The notes below the pieces were generated by a model. That model was not told the origin of the DNA, searched no databases, and saw nothing but the letters and a program-made list of their open reading frames with translations. This document shows, one piece after another, positions 1 to 9,027 of a stretch of DNA of 64,000 nt. Numbering within the stretch: the first letter of the stretch is position 1; each line of letters starts with the position of its first letter. The position numbers were made by a program, and so were the translations under genes. This DNA comes from CAVZMO01 sp963776195. Its GTDB lineage: Bacteria; Nitrospirota; Thermodesulfovibrionia; Thermodesulfovibrionales; SM23-35. The stretch is from NCBI GenBank assembly GCA_963776195.1, contig CAVZMO010000016.1:1-64000 (forward strand), written 5' to 3'.

Positions 1-1209
1 ATCCGAACCTGCAGGCAGCGCAGGCAAGTTTGCGCCAAAGCCAGGAGAGCCTGCGGGCCGGTTACGGAGTTTTCTATCCCCAGCTTGATGCCGGTTTTAT
101 TCCACACGTCAGAAGTCATCCCAGGCCCGCTTCGGCGGGAGTTCTCAAGCAGCATCTTTAATCTTTACACGCTTACGACAACGGTCAGCTATGCCCTCGA
201 TGTGTTTGGCGGCGAACGCCGCGCCGTAGAGAGTTTGCATGCCCAGGTGGACTTTCAACGATATATGGTTCTGGGCACTTATCTTACTCTGACAGGTAAC
301 ATTGTCAATACGATTATTGCCCGGTCAGCATCTGATGCTGAGATTAAGGCTACTGAGCAAATCATCGGCTTACTAAAGGAACAAGCCAGAATTACGGAAA
401 TCCAGGAACAAGCAGGTACAGTACCGTACTCGAATATACTCAGCCTGAAAAGTCAGCTTGCTTCCATCGAAGCAACTCTACCTCCCCTCAAACAAAAACT
501 TAGTCAGACCGAACACCTGCTTGCCACGCTGATAGGCTACCTGCCTGCGGAATGCACTTCACCACGAGTCGATTTATCAGATCTTACGCTCCCAACTAAC
601 CTTCCGGTAACCCTCCCCTCGGAGTTAGTACACCAGCGTCCTGATATTCTTTCGGCTGAGGCTCAACTGCATAGTGCGAGCGCGGAAATCGGAGTAGCCA
701 CAGCTGCATTATTCCCGAGTTTCACATTGAATGGCACATACGGCCTGAACAATGCTTCTATCGATGACCTCTTCAAAAATACCAGCAGCTTTTGGAGTCT
801 GGGGGCAAACCTCACTGCTCCACTTTTTCATGGCGGAGCATTGTCTGCCAGGCGACGAGCAGCCATTGAAGGTTACAATCAGGCGGCTGCCAATTATCGT
901 CAAACTGTCCTCAGTGCCTTTGCCCAGGTTGCAGATAATCTGCGGGCATTAGAACATGACGCCGAAACTCTGCGTGCTCAGGCGCAGGCATTAAAAGCAT
1001 CAGAAGAATCGCTGCGACTAATTCAGGCAAATTATGAGGCTGGCACCGTCAGCTATCTGCAGGTGATGGTCGCAGACAATCAGTACCATCAGGCGAAAAT
1101 CGGCTATCTCCAAGCACTGGCCCAGCGCTTTCAAGACACTGTCGCCCTTTTTGTTGTTCTCGGTGGCGGCTGGTGGAATGACGCAGAAAAAGTGCTGGGT
1201 AACTTATGA
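1..1209 (+). CDS. RND-type outer-membrane efflux channel (NodT/OprM/TolC family), 5'-truncated and frameshifted
   Basis: Outer-membrane factor of a tripartite efflux pump. It would form the trimeric channel that takes substrates from an inner-membrane RND pump and periplasmic adaptor. The frame from position 3 reads family-like sequence (PNLQAAQASLRQSQESLRAG). The reading frame then changes between about 100 and 150, and the rest is continuous to the TGA at 1207. Typical family sequence includes SYALDVFGGERRAVESL, HQRPDILSAEAQLHSA and the C-terminal GGGWW ending of NodT-like lipoproteins. The start lies outside the window. Pump and adaptor genes are expected upstream. Residue pattern and length (about 400 visible aa of about 470) support the family call. 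Whether the frameshift is real or an assembly error cannot be told here. Confidence 0.85.
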   Translation: MRTCRQRRQVCAKARRACGPVTEFSIPSLMPVLFHTSEVIPGPLRREFSSSIFNLYTLTTTVSYALDVFGGERRAVESLHAQVDFQRYMVLGTYLTLTGNIVNTIIARSASDAEIKATEQIIGLLKEQARITEIQEQAGTVPYSNILSLKSQLASIEATLPPLKQKLSQTEHLLATLIGYLPAECTSPRVDLSDLTLPTNLPVTLPSELVHQRPDILSAEAQLHSASAEIGVATAALFPSFTLNGTYGLNNASIDDLFKNTSSFWSLGANLTAPLFHGGALSARRRAAIEGYNQAAANYRQTVLSAFAQVADNLRALEHDAETLRAQAQALKASEESLRLIQANYEAGTVSYLQVMVADNQYHQAKIGYLQALAQRFQDTVALFVVLGGGWWNDAEKVLGNL

Positions 1210-1277
1210 GCCAAGGATTAGGATCTTCTAAAGAAGTATTCGAAGAAGAGCAGATAAGATAGACTTCCATATAGCTA

Positions 1278-2924
1278 GTTTCTGTTGCGAAAAGATTTGA
1301 TAAAAAAAAAGCCTGAACCTTTATAATTGGTAACCGAAAAACACCAAGAAGAAAGGAGCAGGCTTTGCGAAATAAAACATTGGATCAAGAATACCTGGAT
1401 TTCAGCATGAAGTCAACCTTAAAGGTAGTGCAGGAGTATCGGGCGAAATACGAAGGCATAGCGCGGATAATGGAGATGAACCCGAAGATATTAGACTTAG
1501 CGCATAGCGATTTCAACCGCACTCTATCACAATCCGAGTATGGCAGAGGGGGCTACACATCGGAACAAATCCTTCGTTCGATACTGGTAATGTTTATAGA
1601 GGAAGAGAGCTACCGGGATGCGGTTATTTTGGTGGAGAACAGCGAATTTTTCCGGAATTTTATCAAACTCGGCAACAAGGTAATGATGGACTACACATTT
1701 CTTTGCAAAGCATTTAACGCATTGTCTGAGGAGACCTGGAAAGAAATAAACGAAGCGCTGAGCGGATATGCGAAGGACAATGAGAAGATCACGGCTGAAA
1801 AGCTGCGTTTAGACACAACAGCATATGAGACAAACATACATTATCCTACGGATTCATCCCTGCTATGGGACGGCTTCAGGACATTGGCGCGTCTGATGAA
1901 AGACGCCGGGGATGAGATGGGCCGGATGGGAATAAGGCACAGGTTTCATACGAAAAAAGTAAGGAAGCTATTTCTTTACATAAGCCGTAACAGCTGCAGG
2001 AAGGACAAAAAGGTTCAACAGAAGATACAGAGCATTTACAGAACGCTGATTGAACGGACAAAGTGGATTGTCTCGGTGGGCAGTGTAGCTGAAAAAATGC
2101 TGTCAAAGTTGGGTGATCTAAAAGCAATGGCAGTGGCGGCAGAGCTTAAGCATTATTTGCCGATAACAGAGAAGATAATAGGACAGGCCAAGCGTCGTGT
2201 AATCAAGGGAGAGCAAGTGCCGTCGGCGGAGAAAGTATACAGTCTGTTTGAAGAGCATACGGAACTGATCAAACGAGGGAAGGCGGGGAAGCCGATTGAA
2301 TTTGGACATAAAGTATTATTGGTGGAAACCGGGGAAAAATTTATCATTCACTATGAAGCGATGCCGAAGCAAAGAGCAGATAAGGAACTTATACAAGAGA
2401 GTCTGAAAGTACACGATAAGGTATTTGGATGCAGACCTGGCGTATTGGCAGGAGACAAAGGATTTTATGAAAGTCGAGAGCAAATCCTGAGTCTTTCAGA
2501 GGAAATTGAAACAGTATCGATATGTAAGAAAGGGAGACGAACAAGGGAGGAAGACCAGAGGGAAAGCACGGAGGAGTTTAAAGCCGGGCAGCGTTTTCGG
2601 GCGGGCATAGAAGGGACAATCTCCGTCTTAAAACGGGCATTTAAGCTCAGTAAGTGTCTTTTTAAAGGATTTAAGAATTTTGCCTCCAGTGTAGGGTGTG
2701 CAGTCTTCTGCCACAACCTGGTAACGCTGGCGCGATTATAAGGAAGACAAACTCACAATAGGAGGATTTGGGAGGCTCGGTGGAGAGGTGTTTCTAAAAT
2801 CGGCACAGAAGCACAAATACAGATGAGAATTAATTTATTGGATGTCTCGATGAATCAAATAAGACGCCATGAAAATAATTGGACAAATATATCAACAGGA
2901 AAATACCCTTTCCGCAACAGAAAC
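1278..2924 (+). mobile_element. Complete DDE insertion sequence, about 1.65 kb
   Basis: One transposase gene lies between near-perfect terminal inverted repeats. The left end reads GTTTCTGTTGCGAAAAG from 1278 and the right end is its complement with one mismatch, ending at 2924. Both ends are flanked by the same hexamer TAGCTA (1272-1277 and 2925-2930), which is itself a palindrome, so target duplication and inverted repeat cannot be fully separated. Joining the outer flanks gives a palindromic TATAGCTATA-like target. It sits just 3' of the efflux gene and does not disrupt it. Confidence 0.8.
1365..2741 (+). CDS. DDE transposase of the insertion sequence (IS1182/ISNCY-like)
   Basis: 458-aa transposase that would cut and join the ends of the surrounding insertion sequence. 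The DDE catalytic residues can be placed: Asp150 in KLRLDTTAYETN, an Asp near residue 364 in VLAGDKGFYES, and a Glu near residue 415 in RAGIEGTISVLKR. The spacing fits the IS4/IS5/IS1182 superfamily. The start is a TTG at 1365 preceded by a good AAAGGAG ribosome-binding site. A later ATG (MKSTLK) is possible. The frame is intact, so the element may still be active. The exact IS family (ISNCY versus IS1182) is not certain. Confidence 0.85.
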   Translation: MRNKTLDQEYLDFSMKSTLKVVQEYRAKYEGIARIMEMNPKILDLAHSDFNRTLSQSEYGRGGYTSEQILRSILVMFIEEESYRDAVILVENSEFFRNFIKLGNKVMMDYTFLCKAFNALSEETWKEINEALSGYAKDNEKITAEKLRLDTTAYETNIHYPTDSSLLWDGFRTLARLMKDAGDEMGRMGIRHRFHTKKVRKLFLYISRNSCRKDKKVQQKIQSIYRTLIERTKWIVSVGSVAEKMLSKLGDLKAMAVAAELKHYLPITEKIIGQAKRRVIKGEQVPSAEKVYSLFEEHTELIKRGKAGKPIEFGHKVLLVETGEKFIIHYEAMPKQRADKELIQESLKVHDKVFGCRPGVLAGDKGFYESREQILSLSEEIETVSICKKGRRTREEDQRESTEEFKAGQRFRAGIEGTISVLKRAFKLSKCLFKGFKNFASSVGCAVFCHNLVTLARL

Positions 2925-3199
2925 TAGCTATAAATTTGCAAGCCTTTTTTGTTTCGTTCATGTTCAGTAGAGTGGAGAACTGGCGTAGGAAACATGTCTC
3001 TCTTTAAGGGAATTTTGCCCCATAAGAAACATATTTCTTATTTAAAAATCCAAATAAATCTTTAAGTTAGATTATGGCATTTTTCTTGCTGACATACATA
3101 TGGTTGCCAATTCTACTATTCAGACTTCTTAATGAAGGTTGAAAATTGTAGGGCTTGGATTAAAAACAAATTTGGTATAGGAAAAAGGAGAAGTGTAAT
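2925..3199. other. Intergenic, no gene seen
   Basis: AT-rich spacer between the insertion sequence and the next secreted-protein gene. The last 20 bases hold a clear GGAGAAG ribosome-binding site for the gene at 3200. I see no RNA gene or terminator. Confidence 0.5.
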
Positions 3200-4219
3200 A
3201 TGAAAAGATCACCTTATGCAAAAATGATAGCTTTCGTTATTGGTTTACTCTTGATACCCGTAATGATTCATGCACAACCTCAGCCGGCTACTACAAAAGC
3301 CCCTCCCATAGAGCAACCACTCGTGCGTGAAGGTGACTTCGCAGTTGAATTGGTTAAGCAACTTAATTTAGGGACGACTTCAGATGAGGCTGAAGCAGAA
3401 AGCATATTAGGTTCAGCCGGTATCTCACCACGAAACGGATGGGTTGCCGATTACCCTGTCACACCCGATATAATGGGCGAGATACAGCAATCTGTGAGTG
3501 ATGCGGTGGATTCCCAAAAGTTATCAATGAATAAGGATGATGCTTTGAACAGGGTTCAGAATGCTAAAGCTGCTCTTGATTTGGGAATTAGACCTTATAC
3601 ATCTGGTGAACCCCATGAAATTAACCCAAGTGCTCGGTATCCTGAAACTTCTGTAATAAACAACTATTATTATGATCAAGGACCTCCAATAGTCACATAC
3701 TATGCTCCTCCCCCAGATTACTATTACCTTTATTCGTGGGTTCCGTATCCGTTCTGGTGGTTCGATTTTTGGTTCCCTGGATATTTCATAATGAACGATT
3801 TCCACAGAGTTTACCACTTTCACAATAGGACTGAATTCATCTCGAATCATTTCAATGATTTCAGAAATCATAGGGTTCATAGAATTGATCCCGTAGATCG
3901 ATTCCATGGAAGGACATTTGCAGGTATAGGTGCCCCAAGAACAGGACATTTTCTTTCCACTGGAGTTAAAAACGGCTCTACATCTATTTTTAATCGAAAC
4001 AGAATCAGCCAGCCTTCGGGAGGAAGGACAGTCAGAGCTCCTTCAGGGGGTAAATCACTCAGTGCACCTTCAGGTGGAAAATCATCTGCAGCACCTTCAG
4101 GTGGTAGATCATTCAGTGCACCCTCTGGAGGCAGATCATCTGGAACACCTTCGGGTGGTAGATCATCTGGTCAGCCTTCAGGTGGCAGAGGTTCTTCCGA
4201 TGGGCATGAGAAAAGATAG
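3200..4219 (+). CDS. Secreted Tyr/Trp-rich protein with C-terminal PSGGRS repeats
   Basis: Unknown function; 339 aa. Residues 1-25 form a signal peptide (MKRSPYAKM, hydrophobic core, cut near IHAQP), so it is exported. The middle (about 155-215) is unusually rich in Tyr, Trp, Phe and His, e.g. YYAPPPDYYYLYSWVPYPFW. The C-terminal 70 residues are at least seven copies of a roughly nine-residue unit around APSGGRS. This ends in basic Gly/Ser-rich low-complexity sequence with no anchor. The composition suggests a surface or periplasmic structural protein, but that is inference. The ribosome-binding site GGAGAAGTGTAAT sets the ATG at 3200. Overlapping frames over the repeat are shadows. Confidence 0.75.
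   Translation: MKRSPYAKMIAFVIGLLLIPVMIHAQPQPATTKAPPIEQPLVREGDFAVELVKQLNLGTTSDEAEAESILGSAGISPRNGWVADYPVTPDIMGEIQQSVSDAVDSQKLSMNKDDALNRVQNAKAALDLGIRPYTSGEPHEINPSARYPETSVINNYYYDQGPPIVTYYAPPPDYYYLYSWVPYPFWWFDFWFPGYFIMNDFHRVYHFHNRTEFISNHFNDFRNHRVHRIDPVDRFHGRTFAGIGAPRTGHFLSTGVKNGSTSIFNRNRISQPSGGRTVRAPSGGKSLSAPSGGKSSAAPSGGRSFSAPSGGRSSGTPSGGRSSGQPSGGRGSSDGHEKR
4012..4195 (+). repeat. Short tandem coding repeat (PSGGRS units)
   Basis: About seven 24-27 bp units with the core CCTTCAGGTGG encode the PSGGRS/PSGGKS repeats of the preceding gene. Third positions vary, so the repeat is not freshly expanded. Confidence 0.7.
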
Positions 4220-4369
4220 ATGATTATGACCAATGAGTTCTAACATATGCTGATACACAAATTCAAAACTCACATACTTTAAGAAATATGTGTAGAATTC
4301 CTGTAAATTAAAATCAGTTAAGAGAATGAATTCAATGCAACAATATTTCTTATGGAAGGAGGTGATTTT

Positions 4370-4726
4370 ATGAAGAAGGCATTAGCTATTATCGTATCAC
4401 TTCTCTTTGTTCTCTCCGTCGTGGGACTCGCTTTTGCAGAAGAGAAGAAACATGAAACGAAGGCGATGCATGTTACCGGCGAGGTGACAGCAGTTGATGC
4501 AGCGGCAAAGACCCTTACCATAAAAGGTGAGAAGGGCGAAGTTGCGCTAACTACTACTGACAAGACGAAGTTTGCCAAAGGGAAGACCCTCGCTGACGTG
4601 AAGGTTGGCGACAAGCTGAGCGCCAAGTACTCAGAGAAAGATGGCAAGATGATGGCATGGAAAGTCATGACGAAGGAAGAGATGAAGGAGATGAAGAAGG
4701 AGCATAAGGAGAAAGAAAAGGAGTAA
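4370..4726 (+). CDS. Small secreted DUF5666-like protein
   Basis: 118-aa exported protein with unknown role. A signal peptide (MKKALAIIVSLLFVLSVVG, cut after AFA) precedes a small beta domain, VTGEVTAVDAAAKTLTI then VGDKLSAKYSEKDGK, which resembles DUF5666/OB-like periplasmic domains. The tail is a Lys/Glu/Met-rich helix (KEEMKEMKKEHKEKEKE) that could bind metal or be disordered. An in-frame ATG lies 18 bases upstream, but GGAGGTGATTTT directly precedes the ATG at 4370, so that start is preferred. A terminator follows at 4747. The signal-peptide style and Lys-rich tail recall the gene at 11001. Confidence 0.75.
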   Translation: MKKALAIIVSLLFVLSVVGLAFAEEKKHETKAMHVTGEVTAVDAAAKTLTIKGEKGEVALTTTDKTKFAKGKTLADVKVGDKLSAKYSEKDGKMMAWKVMTKEEMKEMKKEHKEKEKE

Positions 4727-4746
4727 ACTCCCTATTATTTTTTCTG

Positions 4747-4774
4747 AGGGGCGTCGTTATTGCGGCGCCCTTTT
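4747..4774 (+). terminator. Rho-independent terminator
   Basis: The stem GGGCGTCG / GCGGCGCCC (with G-U pairs) around a short loop is followed by TTTTGTTTT. It ends the 4370-4726 transcript. Confidence 0.75.
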
Positions 4775-4968
4775 GTTTTCTCATATGCCACGGTCAAGCA
4801 GATGTTAACCTGACACAAGAAAGAGCAACAAGTAAGAATCGATCTAAAAAAGAAGATATATATAAAAAGTAGGATACAAACCTTAACCTCAGCCCTACTC
4901 TTTCACCCTCCACACATCCGCCCCGAGTTTCAGGCGGTACTTTATCGGACGCAAAGGGTGGAAACAAA

Positions 4969-5262
4969 TCAGGACCGTAAAAATGTGTTGCCCGTGAGAT
5001 CGACACACACGTTCTCAACGTAGTCAAAGTCATGAAAGCAGCCTACACATCTCCCCCTGCAGTCGTAGTAAGTAATATCACAGGACCGCGCAGCATCTGC
5101 GATATTGAATACTGCCACGTTTCCGACGGGCTCACCGTCGACATAACAAACTATTGAAATACTATCATCGGCAAATGTTGGTGCAATTAAAACGAACTGT
5201 AGCGTAAGAAAAAAAATGCACGCCCCGATTACCTTCAGTATATGGAAAACTCTTTCCCCCAT
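4969..5262 (-). CDS. Small exported cysteine-containing protein
   Basis: 97-aa hypothetical exported protein. The N-terminus MGERVFHILKVIGACIFFL is a signal peptide ending near TFADD. The mature part has six Cys, several clustered in CDITYYDCRGRCVGC, consistent with disulphides or metal binding. An ATG at 5283 overlaps the stop of the upstream gene (ATGA). The ATG at 5262 has the better ribosome-binding site (AGGGAGAAA) and gives a standard signal peptide. It is probably co-transcribed with the cysteine-repeat gene at 5280-5645. Function unknown. Confidence 0.6.
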   Translation of the reverse strand: MGERVFHILKVIGACIFFLTLQFVLIAPTFADDSISIVCYVDGEPVGNVAVFNIADAARSCDITYYDCRGRCVGCFHDFDYVENVCVDLTGNTFLRS

Positions 5263-5279
5263 AACTTTTTCTCCCTTTC

Positions 5280-5645
5280 TCATTTCACTTCAAGTTTTTC
5301 TTTGCATGGAGCAGATAGTTCATTAGCGTGTTCCCTCAAGCATTTTGCAATACGTCCGCTACCCTGCCGGACATCTTTGCAGAATTTCTTCACGTCATCG
5401 CAGCAAGCCTGCTCACAAGCCTCAAGCCTTTTCCCTGCCTCTTCCATATTTTTCTTGCAGCCGGTAGACAGCTCATTTTCATGCTCTTTCAAGCAGCGCA
5501 TAATGCGCCCTTCGCCCGGCTTCGCATCTTTACAGAACTTTGCGATTTCATCGGCACAAGGGCGGGTTTCCCCGGCGTAACCATTCATACCGATACACAA
5601 AATCAAACAGAATAACACGGTCGCCAAATTAATGACTTTAGCCAT
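5280..5645 (-). CDS. Secreted cysteine-rich repeat protein (Cys_rich_FGFR/GLG1-like)
   Basis: 121-aa exported protein with a signal peptide (MAKVINLATVLFCLILC). It has two copies of a roughly 40-residue unit: C-x3-I-x2-FC-x-D..GRI-x-RCL-x2-H..LS-x2-C, at about residues 30-70 and 75-115. This is the cysteine-rich repeat found in Golgi protein GLG1 and in many bacterial periplasmic proteins of unknown role. The chosen ATG at 5645 follows AAAGGAGATGCGT; an upstream ATG at 5663 overlaps that site. The gene leads a two-gene minus-strand operon with the small Cys protein downstream. Confidence 0.75.
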   Translation of the reverse strand: MAKVINLATVLFCLILCIGMNGYAGETRPCADEIAKFCKDAKPGEGRIMRCLKEHENELSTGCKKNMEEAGKRLEACEQACCDDVKKFCKDVRQGSGRIAKCLREHANELSAPCKEKLEVK

Positions 5646-6034
5646 ACGCATCTCCTTTTTCATTCATCGGGTCGCTCATCAAACTTGATACTATAATTAT
5701 CCTATCTTTCCCCCGATTGTCAAATCTCGCTTTCCTGACATTGGAGAGACCGGCACGGCAAAGAGCCTCATTGCCCACACCCGGAAAACTGCGGATAGAT
5801 GGCTGATAATTCTATAAAATGTTGATACCTTGAATATATATAGAACATACATAATTGTACAAACCAATATTCTACCGGAGATTTTTTCGTGCAGATTCCC
5901 GGTTGAAACATTCTCCTTTTAGGTTTAGCTTTCAGGTGCGTGGTTCGGGAAGAAATAGTTTTTTAAAATATAGAGAGCAGGCCAATCATCTATGTGCTTT
6001 TTCAAACTATCAAAGAAAAGACAGCTGAAAACCT
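5646..6034. other. Intergenic, no gene seen
   Basis: AT-rich stretch between two minus-strand units. It should hold the promoter of the cysteine-repeat operon. I see no tRNA, terminator of note or convincing coding sequence. Confidence 0.4.
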
Positions 6035-6760
6035 TTATTCCTCAATCGGTCCTCGATTTTTTTTATGGGTTAGCTCTTCCATTAACTCCATTTGAATCCC
6101 CTGAATCTCCAAAAGTCTTTGCCACTGATTCACAAGGAGATAATCCAATTTCTCATGTAAACTGCGAATTTCCAGTTCTGCTTTGAGATTTACTCGATAG
6201 TCGTGGTCTGCTCGCAGACGATCCTTTGTTTCTTGCCGGTTTTGGCTCATCATAATAATAGGAGCTTAAATTGCAGCGAGACAAGAGAGGATTAGGTTAA
6301 GAAAGATAAATGGATATGGATCATATGGCTTCCAAAAGAGGGTTACGGAGTTTAACGCCACCCAAGAAAAAAGTACAACACCAAAGATGATGATAAAGCG
6401 CCAACTTCCTCCAAAATCGGCAATACTATCAGAAAGTTTCTCCCCAAAAGTAAGGTGCTTATCATATTCGTCATTGATATTCTTGGTGAGGATCTCCTGT
6501 TCTTGCAGACTTTTCACGACCTGTTCTTCTAACGAGGACAGCTCTCCTTTATCTTCTTCGATAACGTTTTGAACATACTCGGTTCTAAAACGGTCAAGAT
6601 CAGATAAACAAATAAACCCTTTCGAAGACCAGTTGGGATACGTCTTTTGAATTATTTCTACGATTGGTCTGCGGATTAATTCCGCAGGAAGTGTCTCGCT
6701 CATTTCTTTCTGTTGTTTACAAATTTGGCATGTAACAACGTTTTGCAGTGCTATTGTCAT
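6035..6760 (-). pseudogene. DUF1003 membrane protein with an in-frame premature stop
   Basis: Unknown-function DUF1003 inner-membrane protein. The N-terminus has a CQICKQQK knuckle, then an acidic helical region. Two membrane segments follow near residues 118-138 and 150-167, then a cytosolic tail. The frame is uninterrupted across the whole gene except for a TAA at 6264-6266, where the family has CAA (Gln) in the conserved stretch LAAI-Q-APIIMMSQNRQ. Downstream sequence (KDRLRADHDYRVNLKAELEI) matches the family and stays in the same frame. One C-to-T change therefore explains the break. Either a recent nonsense mutation, a sequencing error or readthrough. Confidence 0.8.
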
Positions 6761-7419
6761 ATTATTAATCTCCTATTTTGGAACCTTGCGGTTTTAAAGT
6801 TTGTTGTTTTCGACCTGCATAAAAAGACGAGTAGACTCTCATAGATTTAGTACAATAACCGAGATAATTTCTTTATGTCCAATGAAAGATTACGGCTTGT
6901 CCACAGAAAAATAAAAGTTCAAAGGCGTTGACTTCAGAAAGTACCACGCGTGGACCTAATCCAAGCAAACGGCATTAAGGTTCCGCCAGGTAGTCAGCGG
7001 CAAAAAAGTGTGGCCTGGACTCTCCGGGATAGTCTTATAATATTTTCGCCTTCTTCCTGGAGTATGCACCGCCTGTCCAACGTTCAAAAGTGTATATTTC
7101 TTTTGATATTATTGAGCAGCATAAATTCATAAAGAAGGGGATATCCAGCTTCTGGTTACCATCCCAATAGTCATGATATCCAAATAGAACCCCTTTTTTA
7201 TTGTGAAACCGCAGTATGATAATATTGCCGGAGATGAACAGAAACAATGGAAATCACTTGGTAAACTTGGATAACATCCGAAAAGGAATGTTATCAAGAT
7301 CTACTCAATAAATTGTTCGCTGGGAGAAGACCGTGAAGACTGAAGTAACATTCCGATCAAACAAGTTCCCGTACAAGGGCGAGGAAGAACAGATCAAAGT
7401 TGGCTTGTGGAGGAACCTG
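6761..7419. other. Intergenic, no gene seen
   Basis: About 660 bases of AT-rich sequence between a minus-strand DUF1003 gene and the plus-strand ammonium transporter. It presumably holds two divergent promoters. A GTG at 7333 would extend the transporter by 29 residues that do not look like a membrane protein. No RNA gene is recognised. Confidence 0.4.
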
Positions 7420-8592
7420 ATGAAAAACAACTTCCGCCGTACACTGCTGGGTGTCGCTAACCTGTGTCTGTTGTGTTCAGGGGCTTGGGCAGGTGAGGGC
7501 GGGTTGTCTCCCGTCGTCAATGGAGTGCAGCAGGTGGCGCAGTACAACTTTGCCATTCACATCCTGGCGATGCTGCTGGTGGGTTTCGGTTTTCTCATGG
7601 TGTTCGTCCGGAAATACGGATATGGCGCCACGACCGGCACCTACCTGGTAGTGGCGGTCGGTCTTCCGCTCTACGTGCTGTTGCGTGCTTCCGGAATTCT
7701 CTGCGGTGAACCCATTGCTCCGAGCACGATCAAAGCCTTGCTTTATGCGGAATTCGCCGTGGCCTCTGCATTGATTGCCATGGGTGCCGTGCTCGGGCGT
7801 TTGCGGGTCTTCCAATACGCGTTGCTTGCACTTTTGTTGGTTCCGGCGTATCTGCTAAATGAATGGCTGGTGTTGGATGGCGGGTTGGGTGTGACATGCG
7901 GGTTTGTGGATACCGCCGGGTCGATTATCATCCACGCCTTTGGCGCCTATTTTGGCATAGGATTAACCCTGGTTCTGACCACCGGTCAACAACGCCGTCA
8001 ACCGATTGAATCGGATGCCACCTCTGATCGCTTTGCGATGCTTGGTTCAATGGTGTTGTGGCTGTTCTGGCCCAGTTTCTGCAGCGCCATCGTTCCTCTT
8101 GAGGAAATGCCGCAGACCATGGTTAACACCGTGCTCTCGCTGTCGGGCGCCACCATCAGCACCTATTTGTTGAGCACGCTGCTTCGCAAGGGCAAGACTT
8201 CGTTTGCCGACATGGCGAATGCGGCTCTGGCCGGCGGTGTGGCCATCGGAGCGACTTGTAACGTTGTGGCACCGGCGATTGCTTTCGGAATCGGTTTGCT
8301 GGCCGGGGCTGTTTGTGTCCTCGGGTATGTGTTCGTTCAACCGGCCTTGGAAGCGCGACTCAAAGTCGTCGACACCTGTGGCGTTCATAATTTGCACGGG
8401 ATGCCGGGGCTGTTGGGTGGCCTGATCGTTCTATGGGTGTTACCAGGCGTGGCCGTGGCTCAACTCATTGGCATAGTCGTCACCGTTGCACTTGCCCTCG
8501 GGTGCGGTCTCCTGGCCGGCGCCCTGATCAAGTTTACGGGTACGACGCGTTTGGCTTATGAGGACCGCGAGGAGTTCACTGGCCTCCAATAG
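7420..8592 (+). CDS. Ammonium/ammonia transporter, Amt/Rh family (Rh-like)
   Basis: 390-aa inner-membrane channel for ammonia. A cleavable signal peptide (MKNNFRRTLLGVANLCLLCSGAWA) is followed by about 11 hydrophobic segments. Family landmarks include FVDTAGSIIIHAFGAYFG, with a pore His and the Rh-type FGAYFG signature, and DMANAALAGGVAIGA. DTCGVHNLHGMPGLLGG holds the second conserved His region. FGAYFG and VHNLHGMPG favour Rh-like rather than AmtB-like proteins. The ATG at 7420 has GGAGG eight bases upstream. The gene is visibly richer in G+C at third positions than its neighbours and stands alone without glnK, which hints at acquisition. Confidence 0.85.
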   Translation: MKNNFRRTLLGVANLCLLCSGAWAGEGGLSPVVNGVQQVAQYNFAIHILAMLLVGFGFLMVFVRKYGYGATTGTYLVVAVGLPLYVLLRASGILCGEPIAPSTIKALLYAEFAVASALIAMGAVLGRLRVFQYALLALLLVPAYLLNEWLVLDGGLGVTCGFVDTAGSIIIHAFGAYFGIGLTLVLTTGQQRRQPIESDATSDRFAMLGSMVLWLFWPSFCSAIVPLEEMPQTMVNTVLSLSGATISTYLLSTLLRKGKTSFADMANAALAGGVAIGATCNVVAPAIAFGIGLLAGAVCVLGYVFVQPALEARLKVVDTCGVHNLHGMPGLLGGLIVLWVLPGVAVAQLIGIVVTVALALGCGLLAGALIKFTGTTRLAYEDREEFTGLQ

Positions 8593-8791
8593 CGAGACGG
8601 GTCTCTCCAAGACCATGCAAACCAGCGCATGGAGCACTACGACGAGCCCGCCCGTGCCTCGCCGAAGCTCATGCGTAATGTTATCCAGAAAACTATCTAA
8701 CATTACACTTGAAAATCAATAAACCAGTTAATATACCCCAAAGAAGTGTAGAATTTAAAAAGACACCTATTGAAAAGGAGGTGAAATATAA

Positions 8792-8995
8792 ATGTTTGGG
8801 ACACAGGATATAATTCTTATCGCGGTGATAGTCGTTGTTCTATTTGGTGCCACGAAGCTCCCTCAGATTGGAAGTGGCTTAGGACAGGCAATCAAGAACT
8901 TCAAAAAAGGCATATCTGAAGCTGACGAGGTGGATGTGACACCACAAAAGGATACTTCTAAAAAAGAAGAGATAGAAAAGAAAGAAAGTGATTAG
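8792..8995 (+). CDS. tatA: Sec-independent protein translocase TatA/TatE
   Basis: 67-aa component of the twin-arginine export machine, which moves folded proteins over the inner membrane. It has the family layout: one N-terminal membrane helix (IILIAVIVVVLFGATKLPQ), the FG hinge, an amphipathic helix (GSGLGQAIKNFKKGI) and an acidic/basic tail. The length is normal for TatA. A strong AAAAGGAGGTGAAATATAA ribosome-binding site precedes the ATG. tatB/tatC are not adjacent, so this is an orphan copy. Confidence 0.93.
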   Translation: MFGTQDIILIAVIVVVLFGATKLPQIGSGLGQAIKNFKKGISEADEVDVTPQKDTSKKEEIEKKESD

Positions 8996-9027
8996 AAATA
9001 TTTGCGTCAGATATCACAAACAGTCTC

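Noticed and set aside
1876..2716. Several minus-strand frames inside the first transposase
   Set aside because: Shadows of the transposase gene; no independent start or composition support.
7477..8703. Frames opposite the ammonium transporter
   Set aside because: Typical shadows in a G+C-rich gene.
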